Translations under genes and position numbers: made by a program | Notes under the pieces: generated by a model | Seen by the model: only the letters and a program-made list of their open reading frames with translations | The model's database searches: none | Told to the model about the DNA's origin: nothing | In this document: positions 15,629 to 21,711 of the stretch, piece after piece | Layout: every line of letters starts with the position of its first letter | Numbering within the stretch: the first letter of the stretch is position 1 | DNA from: a virus | Virus record (IMG/VR): IMGVR_UViG_3300017743_000161 | Coordinates: 1-21,711 of that record | Reading direction: 5' to 3' (one strand) | Length of the DNA: 21,711 nt

Positions 15629-17112
15629 TATCCGAACTCCGCTAGGTTTTTTGTGTTTAAAGAATAATATCCACTAGGTACTGCATACTCAAAGTTTCCA
15701 TAGCCATTACCATCTGTATTACCTGATGAGATTGCGTAAGGTGGAGAGCCAAAGTTCCAATTAGATTTACTTCCATTATATTCGTGTGTTGCTATCATAT
15801 TAATATTACCAGAAGTTAAATTTAAAACTGAACCTGTGCCTGTAGCACCACTTGTAGGGTCGCCACTATTATACCAAGTTCCATTATTACCTATATAAAA
15901 TTTTCCATTAACTGCATCTAAAGCATACATAATTATATTATCATTAGCAGGTGCAGTTATAGATATATTTCCATCACTTGAAACTAAAGTTGACAAACCC
16001 TTTTGAATATAAGCATTTAGTTGAAATGCTCCACCACTTGCACCATTCATAGTTCCTTGATTTACTGTTTCCCAATCTTTAAAAATTCCTGCTTTAGGAT
16101 AATCAACATGAGAACCTGTTATTTTCATTTCCCAATACCATTTACCAGAAAAAGCAATAGGTAGTGTAACTGTTGACATTCCACTATCTGTTGCAGTATT
16201 TCCTGTTGACACTAAATTACCCTCTGAAAGAGTTGTCTTTGAACCATTACTTAAAGGATTTAATGTTGCATAATTAACTACAGGATAGTCAGTTGATTGA
16301 TCTACTGATGTTAAACTATTAACTGTAAAGTCATTGTCGTTACCCGATGAATCTTCCCCTAACGCTGCAGCATTTTCAAACTGCAAATTAAATCCATTAG
16401 TGCCAAAGGTTCCTGTATAAGGAATTGGGGTCCAAACTCCATCAGAGTTTGAAACTCCGAATGATGTTTGATCAAGAGCTGTTCCATCGATATATACAAA
16501 TTCTGCTAAATAACCACTTAAGAAATTATTACTTGTATCATAAGTTCCCACATAAATATTTGTATTAATTGTAAGATCTTGGTTTTGACTAGGATATGTT
16601 GCTGTACTAAATGATGTTTCTTGAACTCCATTAATATACATTTTAAATCTATCTGCCTCTGTGCCTTGTGTTGTATCAACTGCTAAAACTATATGATACC
16701 AAGCAGAAGCATCTCTAAAAACTCTATTTGTAGTAAAGTTCATCTTATCTACTCCACTTACTGCTGCATAAGCAATAAAGGTATTGTCGGTTAAAAAAGC
16801 AATAGAAATTCTACTACTAGAATCTTGATAAAAACTAATTGGAAATTGATTGTCTCCAGTTGCTAAAGATCCTCTTTTAATCCAAAAACTTATTGTAAAT
16901 GTTTTTGTATTTCCAGATGTCGAAGATGTCGAAGCTTTATTCAGGTAAGTATTTGTTTCAAACCTAGCAGAGTTAGTTGTGAATAATGCTCTTTGAGGCC
17001 AAGTGCCATTTACTTTTGCTTCGTATTGTTCTTCTTGTTGCCAAACTCCAGAAGCTACTGTGCTTGTTGGATCGTTTACAACACCAATAATTCCACCGTT
17101 GTCGCTAGACAT
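15628..17112 (-). CDS. LamG + SPRY-like tail-fibre adhesin (first copy)
   Basis: A 494-aa protein starting MSSDNGGIIGVVNDPTST. Residues about 45-245 form a LamG-like domain: ARFETNTYLNKAS, FTISFWIKRGS, WYHIVLAVDT, RFKMYINGVQETSF and YLAEFVYIDGTALD. Residues about 285-470 form a SPRY-like sandwich: TLSEGNLVSTGN, GKWYWEMKITGS, NIIMYALDAVNGKFYIGNNGTW and SNWNFGSPPYAISSG. The C-terminus reads EYAVPSGYYSLNTKNL. The N- and C-termini, the domain order and many core strands match the 489-aa protein at 13088-14557, while exposed loops differ, as expected if the two copies recognise different ligands. A good ribosome site (AAAGGAGAATC) follows a 39-base gap. Most likely receptor-binding fibre; the ligand is unknown. 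Confidence 0.84.
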   Translation of the reverse strand: MSSDNGGIIGVVNDPTSTVASGVWQQEEQYEAKVNGTWPQRALFTTNSARFETNTYLNKASTSSTSGNTKTFTISFWIKRGSLATGDNQFPISFYQDSSSRISIAFLTDNTFIAYAAVSGVDKMNFTTNRVFRDASAWYHIVLAVDTTQGTEADRFKMYINGVQETSFSTATYPSQNQDLTINTNIYVGTYDTSNNFLSGYLAEFVYIDGTALDQTSFGVSNSDGVWTPIPYTGTFGTNGFNLQFENAAALGEDSSGNDNDFTVNSLTSVDQSTDYPVVNYATLNPLSNGSKTTLSEGNLVSTGNTATDSGMSTVTLPIAFSGKWYWEMKITGSHVDYPKAGIFKDWETVNQGTMNGASGGAFQLNAYIQKGLSTLVSSDGNISITAPANDNIIMYALDAVNGKFYIGNNGTWYNSGDPTSGATGTGSVLNLTSGNINMIATHEYNGSKSNWNFGSPPYAISSGNTDGNGYGNFEYAVPSGYYSLNTKNLAEFG

Positions 17113-17151
17113 TAGATTCTCCTTTTGTTATTAACATAAAGGTTAACCTCT

Positions 17152-17547
17152 CTATGCGTCGTCTAATACTTCGTATGAAATAAATAAATCTAAATCAGAC
17201 GCTGCACTAGCTCCACCTTTAAGGATGTCACCTTCCATCAAATAAATTGGTGTGTCTGAAATTACTAACGTTGCGTCAGCAGGTACTGAAACTGTTTTTG
17301 CTAGATAAACTGTTGCACTAGCTCCTGTTGGTGTGATTCCAGTTGCACCAGCAGTTGTTAAACCATCTACAAATAATGAAACGTCTGCTGCACTTGTTCC
17401 ATCTACATTAGCACATGTGATTCTATTAATTTTTACAATTTTTTCTGCAGCAACAGTCATTAAAGTTGTTGTTGCTGTAGCTGATAAATTCCAACCAAGG
17501 TTACCACCTAAGATATTTGTTACTGCTACTATATTTGGATTTGCCAT
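17152..17547 (-). CDS. Small beta-rich structural protein, 131 aa
   Basis: A 131-aa protein with many Ala, Thr and Val and short alternating hydrophobic strands: IVAVTNILGG, TTLMTVAAEKIVKINRITCAN, ADVSLFVDG, ATVYLAKTVSVPA, ATLVISDTPIYLMEGDIL, LDLFISYEVLDD. The last two elements (P-I-Y-L-M-E-G-D and ISYEV) are seen in many small proteins of marine phage structural operons. The 111-aa protein at 7763-8098 has the same layout. Such a small jelly-roll could be a head-decoration or fibre-attachment component; its position just before the fibre cassette favours the latter. A modest AGGAAA ribosome site precedes the ATG. Confidence 0.78.
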   Translation of the reverse strand: MANPNIVAVTNILGGNLGWNLSATATTTLMTVAAEKIVKINRITCANVDGTSAADVSLFVDGLTTAGATGITPTGASATVYLAKTVSVPADATLVISDTPIYLMEGDILKGGASAASDLDLFISYEVLDDA

Positions 17548-17569
17548 AATTTATTTCCTATATTTGTTT

Positions 17570-18256
17570 TTATCCGAAAATCATTGCCATTGCAATAGCT
17601 TTTCCTGTTGTAATACCAAAGGTTGATGTTGAGGTAAAACCTAGAGTTCCAGATCCATCTGTTGTCACTAAAGCTTGAGAAGAAGACCCTACAGCTGCTG
17701 GTAATGTTAATGTGTAAGAGGCACTTACTGTTGCTGGTGCATCTATTCCTACAAATGCTGAGTTATCAGCATCATTAAATTTTATTGGATTATTGTTAGC
17801 TAAAACAATTTCTGAAGAATTAGCCATAACATCAACAATGTCAGGGTTTGTTCCATCATTAGCTGATGCATAAATAGTTTTAATTCCTTTATCTGTAGCT
17901 GAAAAAGTTGTGCTGCTTCCTGAACCAGTAGCATATTTAAATTGAACTGTATAAGCTCCAGAAGTAGAATTTTTTAAAATGTAAAAAGTTTCTACGTCAT
18001 TTGGAATTGTTATAATTCTGTTTCCAGTAATTGATCCTGTAAATTCTATAATTCTTTGTTGTGCAGTTCCTGTTAAAGCACCGTCATCTATATCTAAGTC
18101 TTGAGTACCTGCTCCACCAGCAATTGATAAAGTAGCAAAACCACCTGTTAACTGTTCTATAAGATTTAAATTTGCGTTAGTTTTTGTTCCCCATGTACCA
18201 GCATTTTCGCCGGTTGCCATTAGTTCTATACCAAGATCTGTGTATGTTGAAGCCAT
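17570..18256 (-). CDS. Tail-fibre-type protein, 228 aa
   Basis: A 228-aa protein beginning MASTYTDLGIELMATGENAGTW, then GTKTNANLNLIEQLTGGF, a start common to a widespread family of marine phage fibre proteins. The body is repetitive beta structure: IIEFTGSITGNRIITIP, TFYILKNSTSGAYTVQFKYATGSG, and TLTLPAAVGSSSQALVTTDGSGTLGF. The latter resembles short shaft repeats in trimeric fibres. The C-terminus is a hydrophobic GKAIAMAMIFG, a conserved ending of the family. It lies downstream of a good promoter candidate and a strong ribosome site (TTAGGAGAA). A role as a tail-fibre shaft or connector is likely; the copy is complete and full length. Confidence 0.8.
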   Translation of the reverse strand: MASTYTDLGIELMATGENAGTWGTKTNANLNLIEQLTGGFATLSIAGGAGTQDLDIDDGALTGTAQQRIIEFTGSITGNRIITIPNDVETFYILKNSTSGAYTVQFKYATGSGSSTTFSATDKGIKTIYASANDGTNPDIVDVMANSSEIVLANNNPIKFNDADNSAFVGIDAPATVSASYTLTLPAAVGSSSQALVTTDGSGTLGFTSTSTFGITTGKAIAMAMIFG

Positions 18257-18280
18257 TATTAATTCTCCTAATTGTTGTTA

Positions 18281-18309
18281 TTTATATTGGGTATTTAGTT
18301 TTAAGTCAA
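18281..18309 (-). promoter_or_regulatory. Candidate sigma70 promoter for the fibre block
   Basis: On the minus strand, TTGACT (18304-18309) is followed after exactly 17 bases by TATAAA (18281-18286), each hexamer 5 of 6 to consensus with ideal spacing. It lies in the 60-base gap before the 228-aa fibre gene, whose ATG is 25 bases downstream with a proper ribosome site between. This could give extra transcription of the receptor-binding genes. AT-rich background reduces certainty. Confidence 0.55.
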
Positions 18310-18316
18310 ACATAAA

Positions 18317-19564
18317 TTATGCTGTTTTAGTTGTATATCCTGTACTATTTTTAGGTGTCTTGGTAGTATACCCTGTACTATCTTTAGGTGTAATTTTTCC
18401 AAAGTATTTAAGAATAAGATCATCATTTAATTCAGTTGTTGCTTGTACACCGGTTAAAGTAAGGTCCATTGAAAATACAAAACTTAATGAGCCTACTGCA
18501 GATGTAGCACTAACCCCGGATAACGGAACTCCTATTCCAGAAACCAAAGATCCTACAGAAGATGTCGCTGATACTCCTGTTGGAGTTACAAATGTTGCAG
18601 TTTCTTCTATTAAATTTCCTACTTGTGTATTTACTTGTCGTCCTGTTAAACCCATTACATCAGCGGGAGTAATAGAACCAACTTCAGAAGTCATTCCTAA
18701 ACCTGTTAATCCAATAGCATCTGAAGTTGAAACTGTTCCTACACTAGTTGTTGCACTTTGACCTGTTGGTACGACTACAGGACTTATAATAAAACTTAGA
18801 CTACCTACAGCAGAAGTAGAACTTAATCCTGTTAAAGATGCAATTGTTTCTGGTGTAGCTACTAATGATCCAAGACTAGATGTTAAACTTAATCCTGTTG
18901 GTTGAACTAATTTATTAAATGAATCTCCATAAGGTTCTTCACCCCAACCGTTTCTACCCCAACCAACTAATGTACCTGCATTATCAAAATCACCTACTTC
19001 AGATGTAGCTGACACACCTGTTAAATCTACAACGGATAATTGACCTGAAATTATAGAACCTACTGAAGAAGTTGCTAATTGACCTGTTGGTATAACAGTT
19101 TGTATATCAGTAACAGTAACGCTTCCAACGCTTGAAGTTGCAGACTGTCCACTTAAAACTATTTCAACAGGACCTTGATCACCCCATGCATCAGTGTTCC
19201 ATGCCCACATTCCATAACTGTTATCGTCAACAGTATTTGCCTGTCCACCCATTCCTGAATGAGCTGTACAATAATAATAAAGAGTTGGTGCACTAGCAGC
19301 TACTACAATTTGAGTGTAAGCTCCAGCATTACCTGGGCTGCCATTTGTAGTTACGCCTGTTGTGTATTGTGTACCACCACTATGTGTACCACCACTTGTT
19401 GTTGAAAATCTTAAGGGATGACTACTGTTTGAACTATCTGATTGGTCAAATTTATATGTACCATTTTCTGCTAAATTTAAAGTAGCTTGTTGTACACCAT
19501 CTATAAAATATTTATTACCGCCGGCATTAGCTACCGTTACTGTAAAAGTTCTAGTAACGGACAT
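18317..19564 (-). CDS. Cupredoxin-like virion protein with eleven LTG-SATS-VGSL repeats
   Basis: A 415-aa protein in three parts. Residues 1-110 resemble a cupredoxin domain (YFIDGVQQATLNL, then HPLRFSTTSGG and YYYCTAHSGMGG). His49, Cys99, His102 and Met105 occupy the type 1 copper ligand positions with amicyanin-like C-x2-H-x2-M spacing. Residues 120-390 hold eleven copies of a 12-13-residue core, (L/P)(T/S)G-x-SATSxVGSL, joined by linkers of variable length. Aromatic linkers (WAWNTDAWGDQGP and WGRNGWGEEPYG) occur before copy 1 and before copy 4. The C-terminus carries two tandem units of PK(D/N)STGYTTKT. The repeat region probably makes a beta-rich fibre or head-surface protein. Metal binding is inferred from residues only. 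The protein type is widespread in marine phages, function unproven. The ATG follows GAGGT after a 12-base gap. Confidence 0.83.
   Translation of the reverse strand: MSVTRTFTVTVANAGGNKYFIDGVQQATLNLAENGTYKFDQSDSSNSSHPLRFSTTSGGTHSGGTQYTTGVTTNGSPGNAGAYTQIVVAASAPTLYYYCTAHSGMGGQANTVDDNSYGMWAWNTDAWGDQGPVEIVLSGQSATSSVGSVTVTDIQTVIPTGQLATSSVGSIISGQLSVVDLTGVSATSEVGDFDNAGTLVGWGRNGWGEEPYGDSFNKLVQPTGLSLTSSLGSLVATPETIASLTGLSSTSAVGSLSFIISPVVVPTGQSATTSVGTVSTSDAIGLTGLGMTSEVGSITPADVMGLTGRQVNTQVGNLIEETATFVTPTGVSATSSVGSLVSGIGVPLSGVSATSAVGSLSFVFSMDLTLTGVQATTELNDDLILKYFGKITPKDSTGYTTKTPKNSTGYTTKTA
18323..18388 (-). repeat. 33-base tandem repeat, two copies, at the 3' end of the cupredoxin-like gene
   Basis: Two adjoining 33-base units (18323-18355 and 18356-18388) encode the 11-residue unit PK(D/N)STGYTTKT twice, differing by Asp/Asn and several silent bases. 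The unit is the final segment before a C-terminal Ala. Silent divergence shows it is not a very recent slip. Confidence 0.9.
18421..19156 (-). repeat. Eleven degenerate protein-coding repeats (LTG-x-SATS-x-VGSL)
   Basis: Protein-level repeats of 12-13 residues with variable linkers (about 8-12 residues, longer between copies 3 and 4). The glycine, the Ser/Thr pair and the V/L-G pair are the most constant positions; copies 8 (LTGRQVNTQVGNL) and 11 (LTGVQATTELND) are the most diverged. DNA similarity between copies is low, so the repeats are old and kept by protein selection. Confidence 0.85.
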
Positions 19565-19576
19565 CCGTCGCTACCT

Positions 19577-20014
19577 CTACGCTATACGAAGGATTGCGTT
19601 TGATGCGTCTGCTGCTGGGAATTGAATTGTAAAAGTTCCACTTGATACAGTTTTATCTCCACCAAATGCGATTGCACAAACTGCTCTATCAGCGTTTGTA
19701 TCATTATATATTAAACAACCATTAGCTGTAAATGAAGCAGAAGTATAACTTATATCTGCAAAGTCACAACACGCTGTGTCAGTTGATAAAGCTGGAGTTA
19801 CACTTGTAAGTGCTTTTCCACCAGCAACATAAGCAGATCCTGATGTGTTAGAAATTTCGTTTGTAGAATTATATACTGTAGTTGATTTATTTAAAGTAGC
19901 ACTACTTGTATATAAAGCTAATTTAAAACTGTTTCCAGATGATGCTGTAAAATTGTGTAAAGCTTGTAAAACTTCTGCTTTAAAACTGTTACATACTGCT
20001 GATGTTATTGCCAT
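19577..20014 (-). CDS. Conserved small phage structural protein, 145 aa
   Basis: A 145-aa protein of a widespread but unnamed phage family. The start MAITSAVCNSFKAEVLQALHNF is a conserved helix; it is followed by FKLALYTSSATLNKSTTVY, a segment around AYVAGGKALTSV, the strand CDFADISYTS and a C-terminal beta region (GCLIYNDTNADRAVCAIAFGGDKTVSSGTFTIQFP) ending AILRIA. Relatives occur in tail or head-completion regions of many environmental phages. Its place directly after the adaptor fits a small head-tail or tail-surface component, but I know of no assigned function. A clear ribosome site (TAGGAGAAA) precedes the ATG after a 16-base gap. There are four cysteines (Cys8, two adjoining near residue 86, one near 98), uncommon in this operon. 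Confidence 0.8.
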   Translation of the reverse strand: MAITSAVCNSFKAEVLQALHNFTASSGNSFKLALYTSSATLNKSTTVYNSTNEISNTSGSAYVAGGKALTSVTPALSTDTACCDFADISYTSASFTANGCLIYNDTNADRAVCAIAFGGDKTVSSGTFTIQFPAADASNAILRIA

Positions 20015-20030
20015 AATTTTTTTCTCCTAA

Positions 20031-20783
20031 TTATTGAGGCGCTGACTCGATTGGAATTCTTATTGTACCATCCGTGTAATCGTCTCGTCTTCTTCTTCCA
20101 ACTTGCATCGCTGCAAACTTTTGTAGTTCAGTTTTATATCTATTTTCATATAGTGTCAACATATCTGTTGGACCTTTTAAAAACATAAATGCTTCTACTA
20201 AACATGCATATAATAGACCTTGAGGAAAGTAATTACTTAAATAAGTATTAGAATCACCATCTCCACCAGAACCTAAACCTGTGGGCATTGCGTTATAGTG
20301 AATAATATATTTATAATTTTTATCGGGTGTTGGAGCTACATATATAGCACCAGACGTAGCTGTATTAGCTCCTGTTGTTGCACCACCAAACATTGAATAG
20401 TATTTAGGAAGTCCTGTAACATCTTGTGCAGCAGAGCCACCTGCAGTTCCTGTTAAATTACCAACATATTCTGACATAAAAGTTTGATCACGTTTTTCTA
20501 ACCATATTCCTTGTCCATTTGTGTTTGCTGTTGATTCATATACTTCTATACCTCTAACAAACAATAATTTTGTTGGCATTGTAATTGTATTAAAATCTGT
20601 TGCAAATTGAGCTTCTGCTTGAAGTCTGTCTGAGTCCATTGGAAGATCTAAATTAATTCTATTTTGTGCAGCCATAATAAAACCATCTAAAATAGTTGTA
20701 GTAAATACAGTAGACCCAACTTCAGTATAGTCTTGAATAGCTTGTTTTAATGTAGTGTAATTATAACTTGTAAGTCCTGACAT
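20031..20783 (-). CDS. Head-tail adaptor protein (SU10 adaptor-like)
   Basis: A 250-aa protein resembling the adaptor family that docks on the portal and forms the head-tail joint in podoviruses and SU10-like phages. The N-terminal third is helical (LKQAIQDYTEVG, FIMAAQNRINLDLPMDSDRLQ), with the characteristic AQNRINLDL stretch, followed by a beta region LLFVRGIEVY, an inserted Gly/Thr-rich loop and YKYIIHYNAMPTGLG. The final part, YFPQGLLYACLVEAFMFLKGPTDML then YENRYKTELQKFA, is the helical ending of the family. The C-terminus has a basic RRRR patch at about 230-233, plausible for contact with DNA or portal. Its start is two bases from the preceding stop. Assignment is by motif pattern rather than by search. 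Confidence 0.78.
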   Translation of the reverse strand: MSGLTSYNYTTLKQAIQDYTEVGSTVFTTTILDGFIMAAQNRINLDLPMDSDRLQAEAQFATDFNTITMPTKLLFVRGIEVYESTANTNGQGIWLEKRDQTFMSEYVGNLTGTAGGSAAQDVTGLPKYYSMFGGATTGANTATSGAIYVAPTPDKNYKYIIHYNAMPTGLGSGGDGDSNTYLSNYFPQGLLYACLVEAFMFLKGPTDMLTLYENRYKTELQKFAAMQVGRRRRDDYTDGTIRIPIESAPQ

Positions 20784-20785
20784 AA

Positions 20786-21622
20786 TTAAGCTCTATCATT
20801 TACGGGTCCAATTGTACACTGAAAACCGCCTCCTGTTGCTGTGCTTCCAGCATTAGATACTAAAGGCACTGTTATAGAATTAAATTGTTGTTCTGTTGCT
20901 TGTGTTCCGTTTGGTAATGTAGGGCCAACTTCTACAGTAGTTGCAATTGCTGTTGCTAAATATGATCCAAAAACTTTTGCTCCTGTAGCATGAGTTGTTG
21001 CTATAGTATTAGATGGAGTTATTCCTCTAAAAGGTGCAGCTGTGCCTCTTGTTAATCCAGATAAAACTCCTGTGCCGGTATTGTTACCTGTGTATTGAAT
21101 TGTTTCATTTATGTATCTTCCAAAAGTTGCACTAGTTGAATCTTGATTTACTTTTTCTATTACAATAAAACCAGCGTTTGGAAATGCTGCAGAACTGGTT
21201 AAAGTTAAAGTGTTAACTGTATCATTAATTGCACCATTTAAAGTTGTTTCTAATTCTAAAGTTGCAATTGCAACACCCCCTACTATTTGTTTAACAGATT
21301 GAAATCTAACATGAGATGTTCCTTCGTTAATTTGATTAGAAGGATAAGACACACTTAAAGTTTGAGATCCAGCTGTTGTAGTAAATGGATTGTTAGGTAA
21401 AATATCTTGTACTGGAAATTCTGTTCTTGCAGGTCTTGCATTTTTTAATCCTTGTGGATCTGCTCCTACAGGATGTGGCTCTAATTGTGGTTGCTTAGGT
21501 TCAAATTCAGAGTTATGTACTAAAGCTCCGGTCCATTCTTTTACCATTTCTTTATATGGAAAAGCTGCGCCTGATCTATCAGAGATTGCTAATGCTCTAT
21601 TTCCTTTTGCAAATCTAGCCAT
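20786..21622 (-). CDS. Phage structural protein sharing a module with the stabilisation protein, 278 aa
   Basis: A 278-aa protein starting MARFAKGNRALAISDRSG. Residues 1-75 are a conserved block in marine phages (ISDRSG-x-x-FPY-x-EMV-x-EW, HNSEFEPKQPQL, ADPQGLKNARPAR). Residues 76-130 are beta-rich (NNPFTTTAGSQTLSV). Residues about 132-219 carry a module (NTLTLTSSAAFPNAG, ETIQYTGN, LSGLTRG, TTHATGAKV) with the same order of elements as residues 232-290 of the 737-aa protein. The C-terminal end is Thr/Gly-rich. It sits immediately before the adaptor and just after an unknown gene. Probably a minor virion protein near the head-tail joint; no enzyme motif is seen. Its ATG overlaps the preceding stop as TAATG. 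Confidence 0.78.
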   Translation of the reverse strand: MARFAKGNRALAISDRSGAAFPYKEMVKEWTGALVHNSEFEPKQPQLEPHPVGADPQGLKNARPARTEFPVQDILPNNPFTTTAGSQTLSVSYPSNQINEGTSHVRFQSVKQIVGGVAIATLELETTLNGAINDTVNTLTLTSSAAFPNAGFIVIEKVNQDSTSATFGRYINETIQYTGNNTGTGVLSGLTRGTAAPFRGITPSNTIATTHATGAKVFGSYLATAIATTVEVGPTLPNGTQATEQQFNSITVPLVSNAGSTATGGGFQCTIGPVNDRA

Positions 21623-21711
21623 TATATACTCTCGTAATATGTTTTAGGAGTAATAAATGTGCTAGCTGCAGAACCATCTTCAGATAATGCTCTAGCAAGT
21701 TCATCCTCGTA
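21622..21711 (-). CDS. C-terminal end of an upstream gene (partial)
   Basis: The last 29 residues and stop codon of a gene that enters from the right edge. The residues read YEDELARALSEDGSAASTFITPKTYYESI. The stop overlaps the next ATG as TAATG, the junction used throughout the operon, which supports the frame. The segment is too short to identify; it is acidic with a possible short helix followed by an extended tail. Confidence 0.7.
   Translation of the reverse strand, partial: YEDELARALSEDGSAASTFITPKTYYESI

Noticed and set aside
18240-18761. Plus-strand frame of 173 codons over the repeat gene
   Set aside because: Its apparent repeats are the mirror of the LTG-SATS repeats on the minus strand; it has no ribosome site and crosses the promoter gap.
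1-21711. CRISPR arrays, tRNA genes, integrase or attachment sites
   Set aside because: I saw no regularly spaced direct repeats, tRNA-like cloverleaf or recombinase motif. The only exact repeats are in the duplicated fibre genes and the 33-base tandem unit.

Overview
This window is a 21.7 kb piece of a tailed-phage genome, almost certainly from a marine phage. It is strongly AT-rich and packed with genes, all on the minus strand, so it is read here from right to left. Neighbouring genes commonly overlap stop-to-start as TAATG. The protein families match those seen again and again in uncultured Mediterranean and other marine phages and in SAR11 (Pelagibacter) phages: GG-R-x-GY tags, the LTG-x-SATS-x-VGSL repeat protein, LamG/SPRY fibre proteins and the LGFLPGF stabilisation-type protein. 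A SAR11-like host is an inference from base composition and these families. No integrase, tRNA, CRISPR array, polymerase or terminase was recognised.

Layout in transcription order. (1) Right edge to about 20.0 kb: the C-terminus of an unknown gene, a 278-aa structural protein and a 250-aa head-tail adaptor. (2) About 20.0 to 17.15 kb: a 145-aa conserved protein, a 415-aa protein with a cupredoxin-like head and eleven short repeats, a 228-aa fibre-type protein preceded by a good sigma70-like promoter, and a 131-aa beta-rich protein. (3) 17.1 to 12.0 kb: a two-gene cassette present twice in tandem. Each copy has a LamG+SPRY-like fibre protein of about 490 aa followed by a protein of about 350 aa built from three related modules. 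This is the likely host-recognition region. (4) 11.9 to 9.1 kb: a candidate tail-fibre assembly protein and a 737-aa P22 gp10-like stabilisation or tail-hub protein. (5) 9.1 to 3.7 kb: a 272-aa Gly/Pro-rich protein with a dockerin/EF-hand-like loop, two genes of only 54 and 55 codons around a 111-aa beta protein, and three proteins (621, 287 and 375 aa) that look like internal virion or DNA-ejection components. (6) 3.7 kb to the left edge: the first 1242 codons of a giant open protein that runs off the window, also a probable virion protein.

Together this is a late structural operon. The adaptor and stabilisation protein build the head-tail joint, the central block makes the receptor-binding apparatus, and the left block makes proteins probably packaged in the head and ejected with the DNA. 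The adaptor plus gp10-like pair points to a podovirus-like tail, but no portal, capsid or terminase is in view to confirm it. Most interesting are the duplicated fibre cassette with a 50-base perfect repeat, the virion protein carrying a complete type 1 copper ligand set, and the small overlapping genes.
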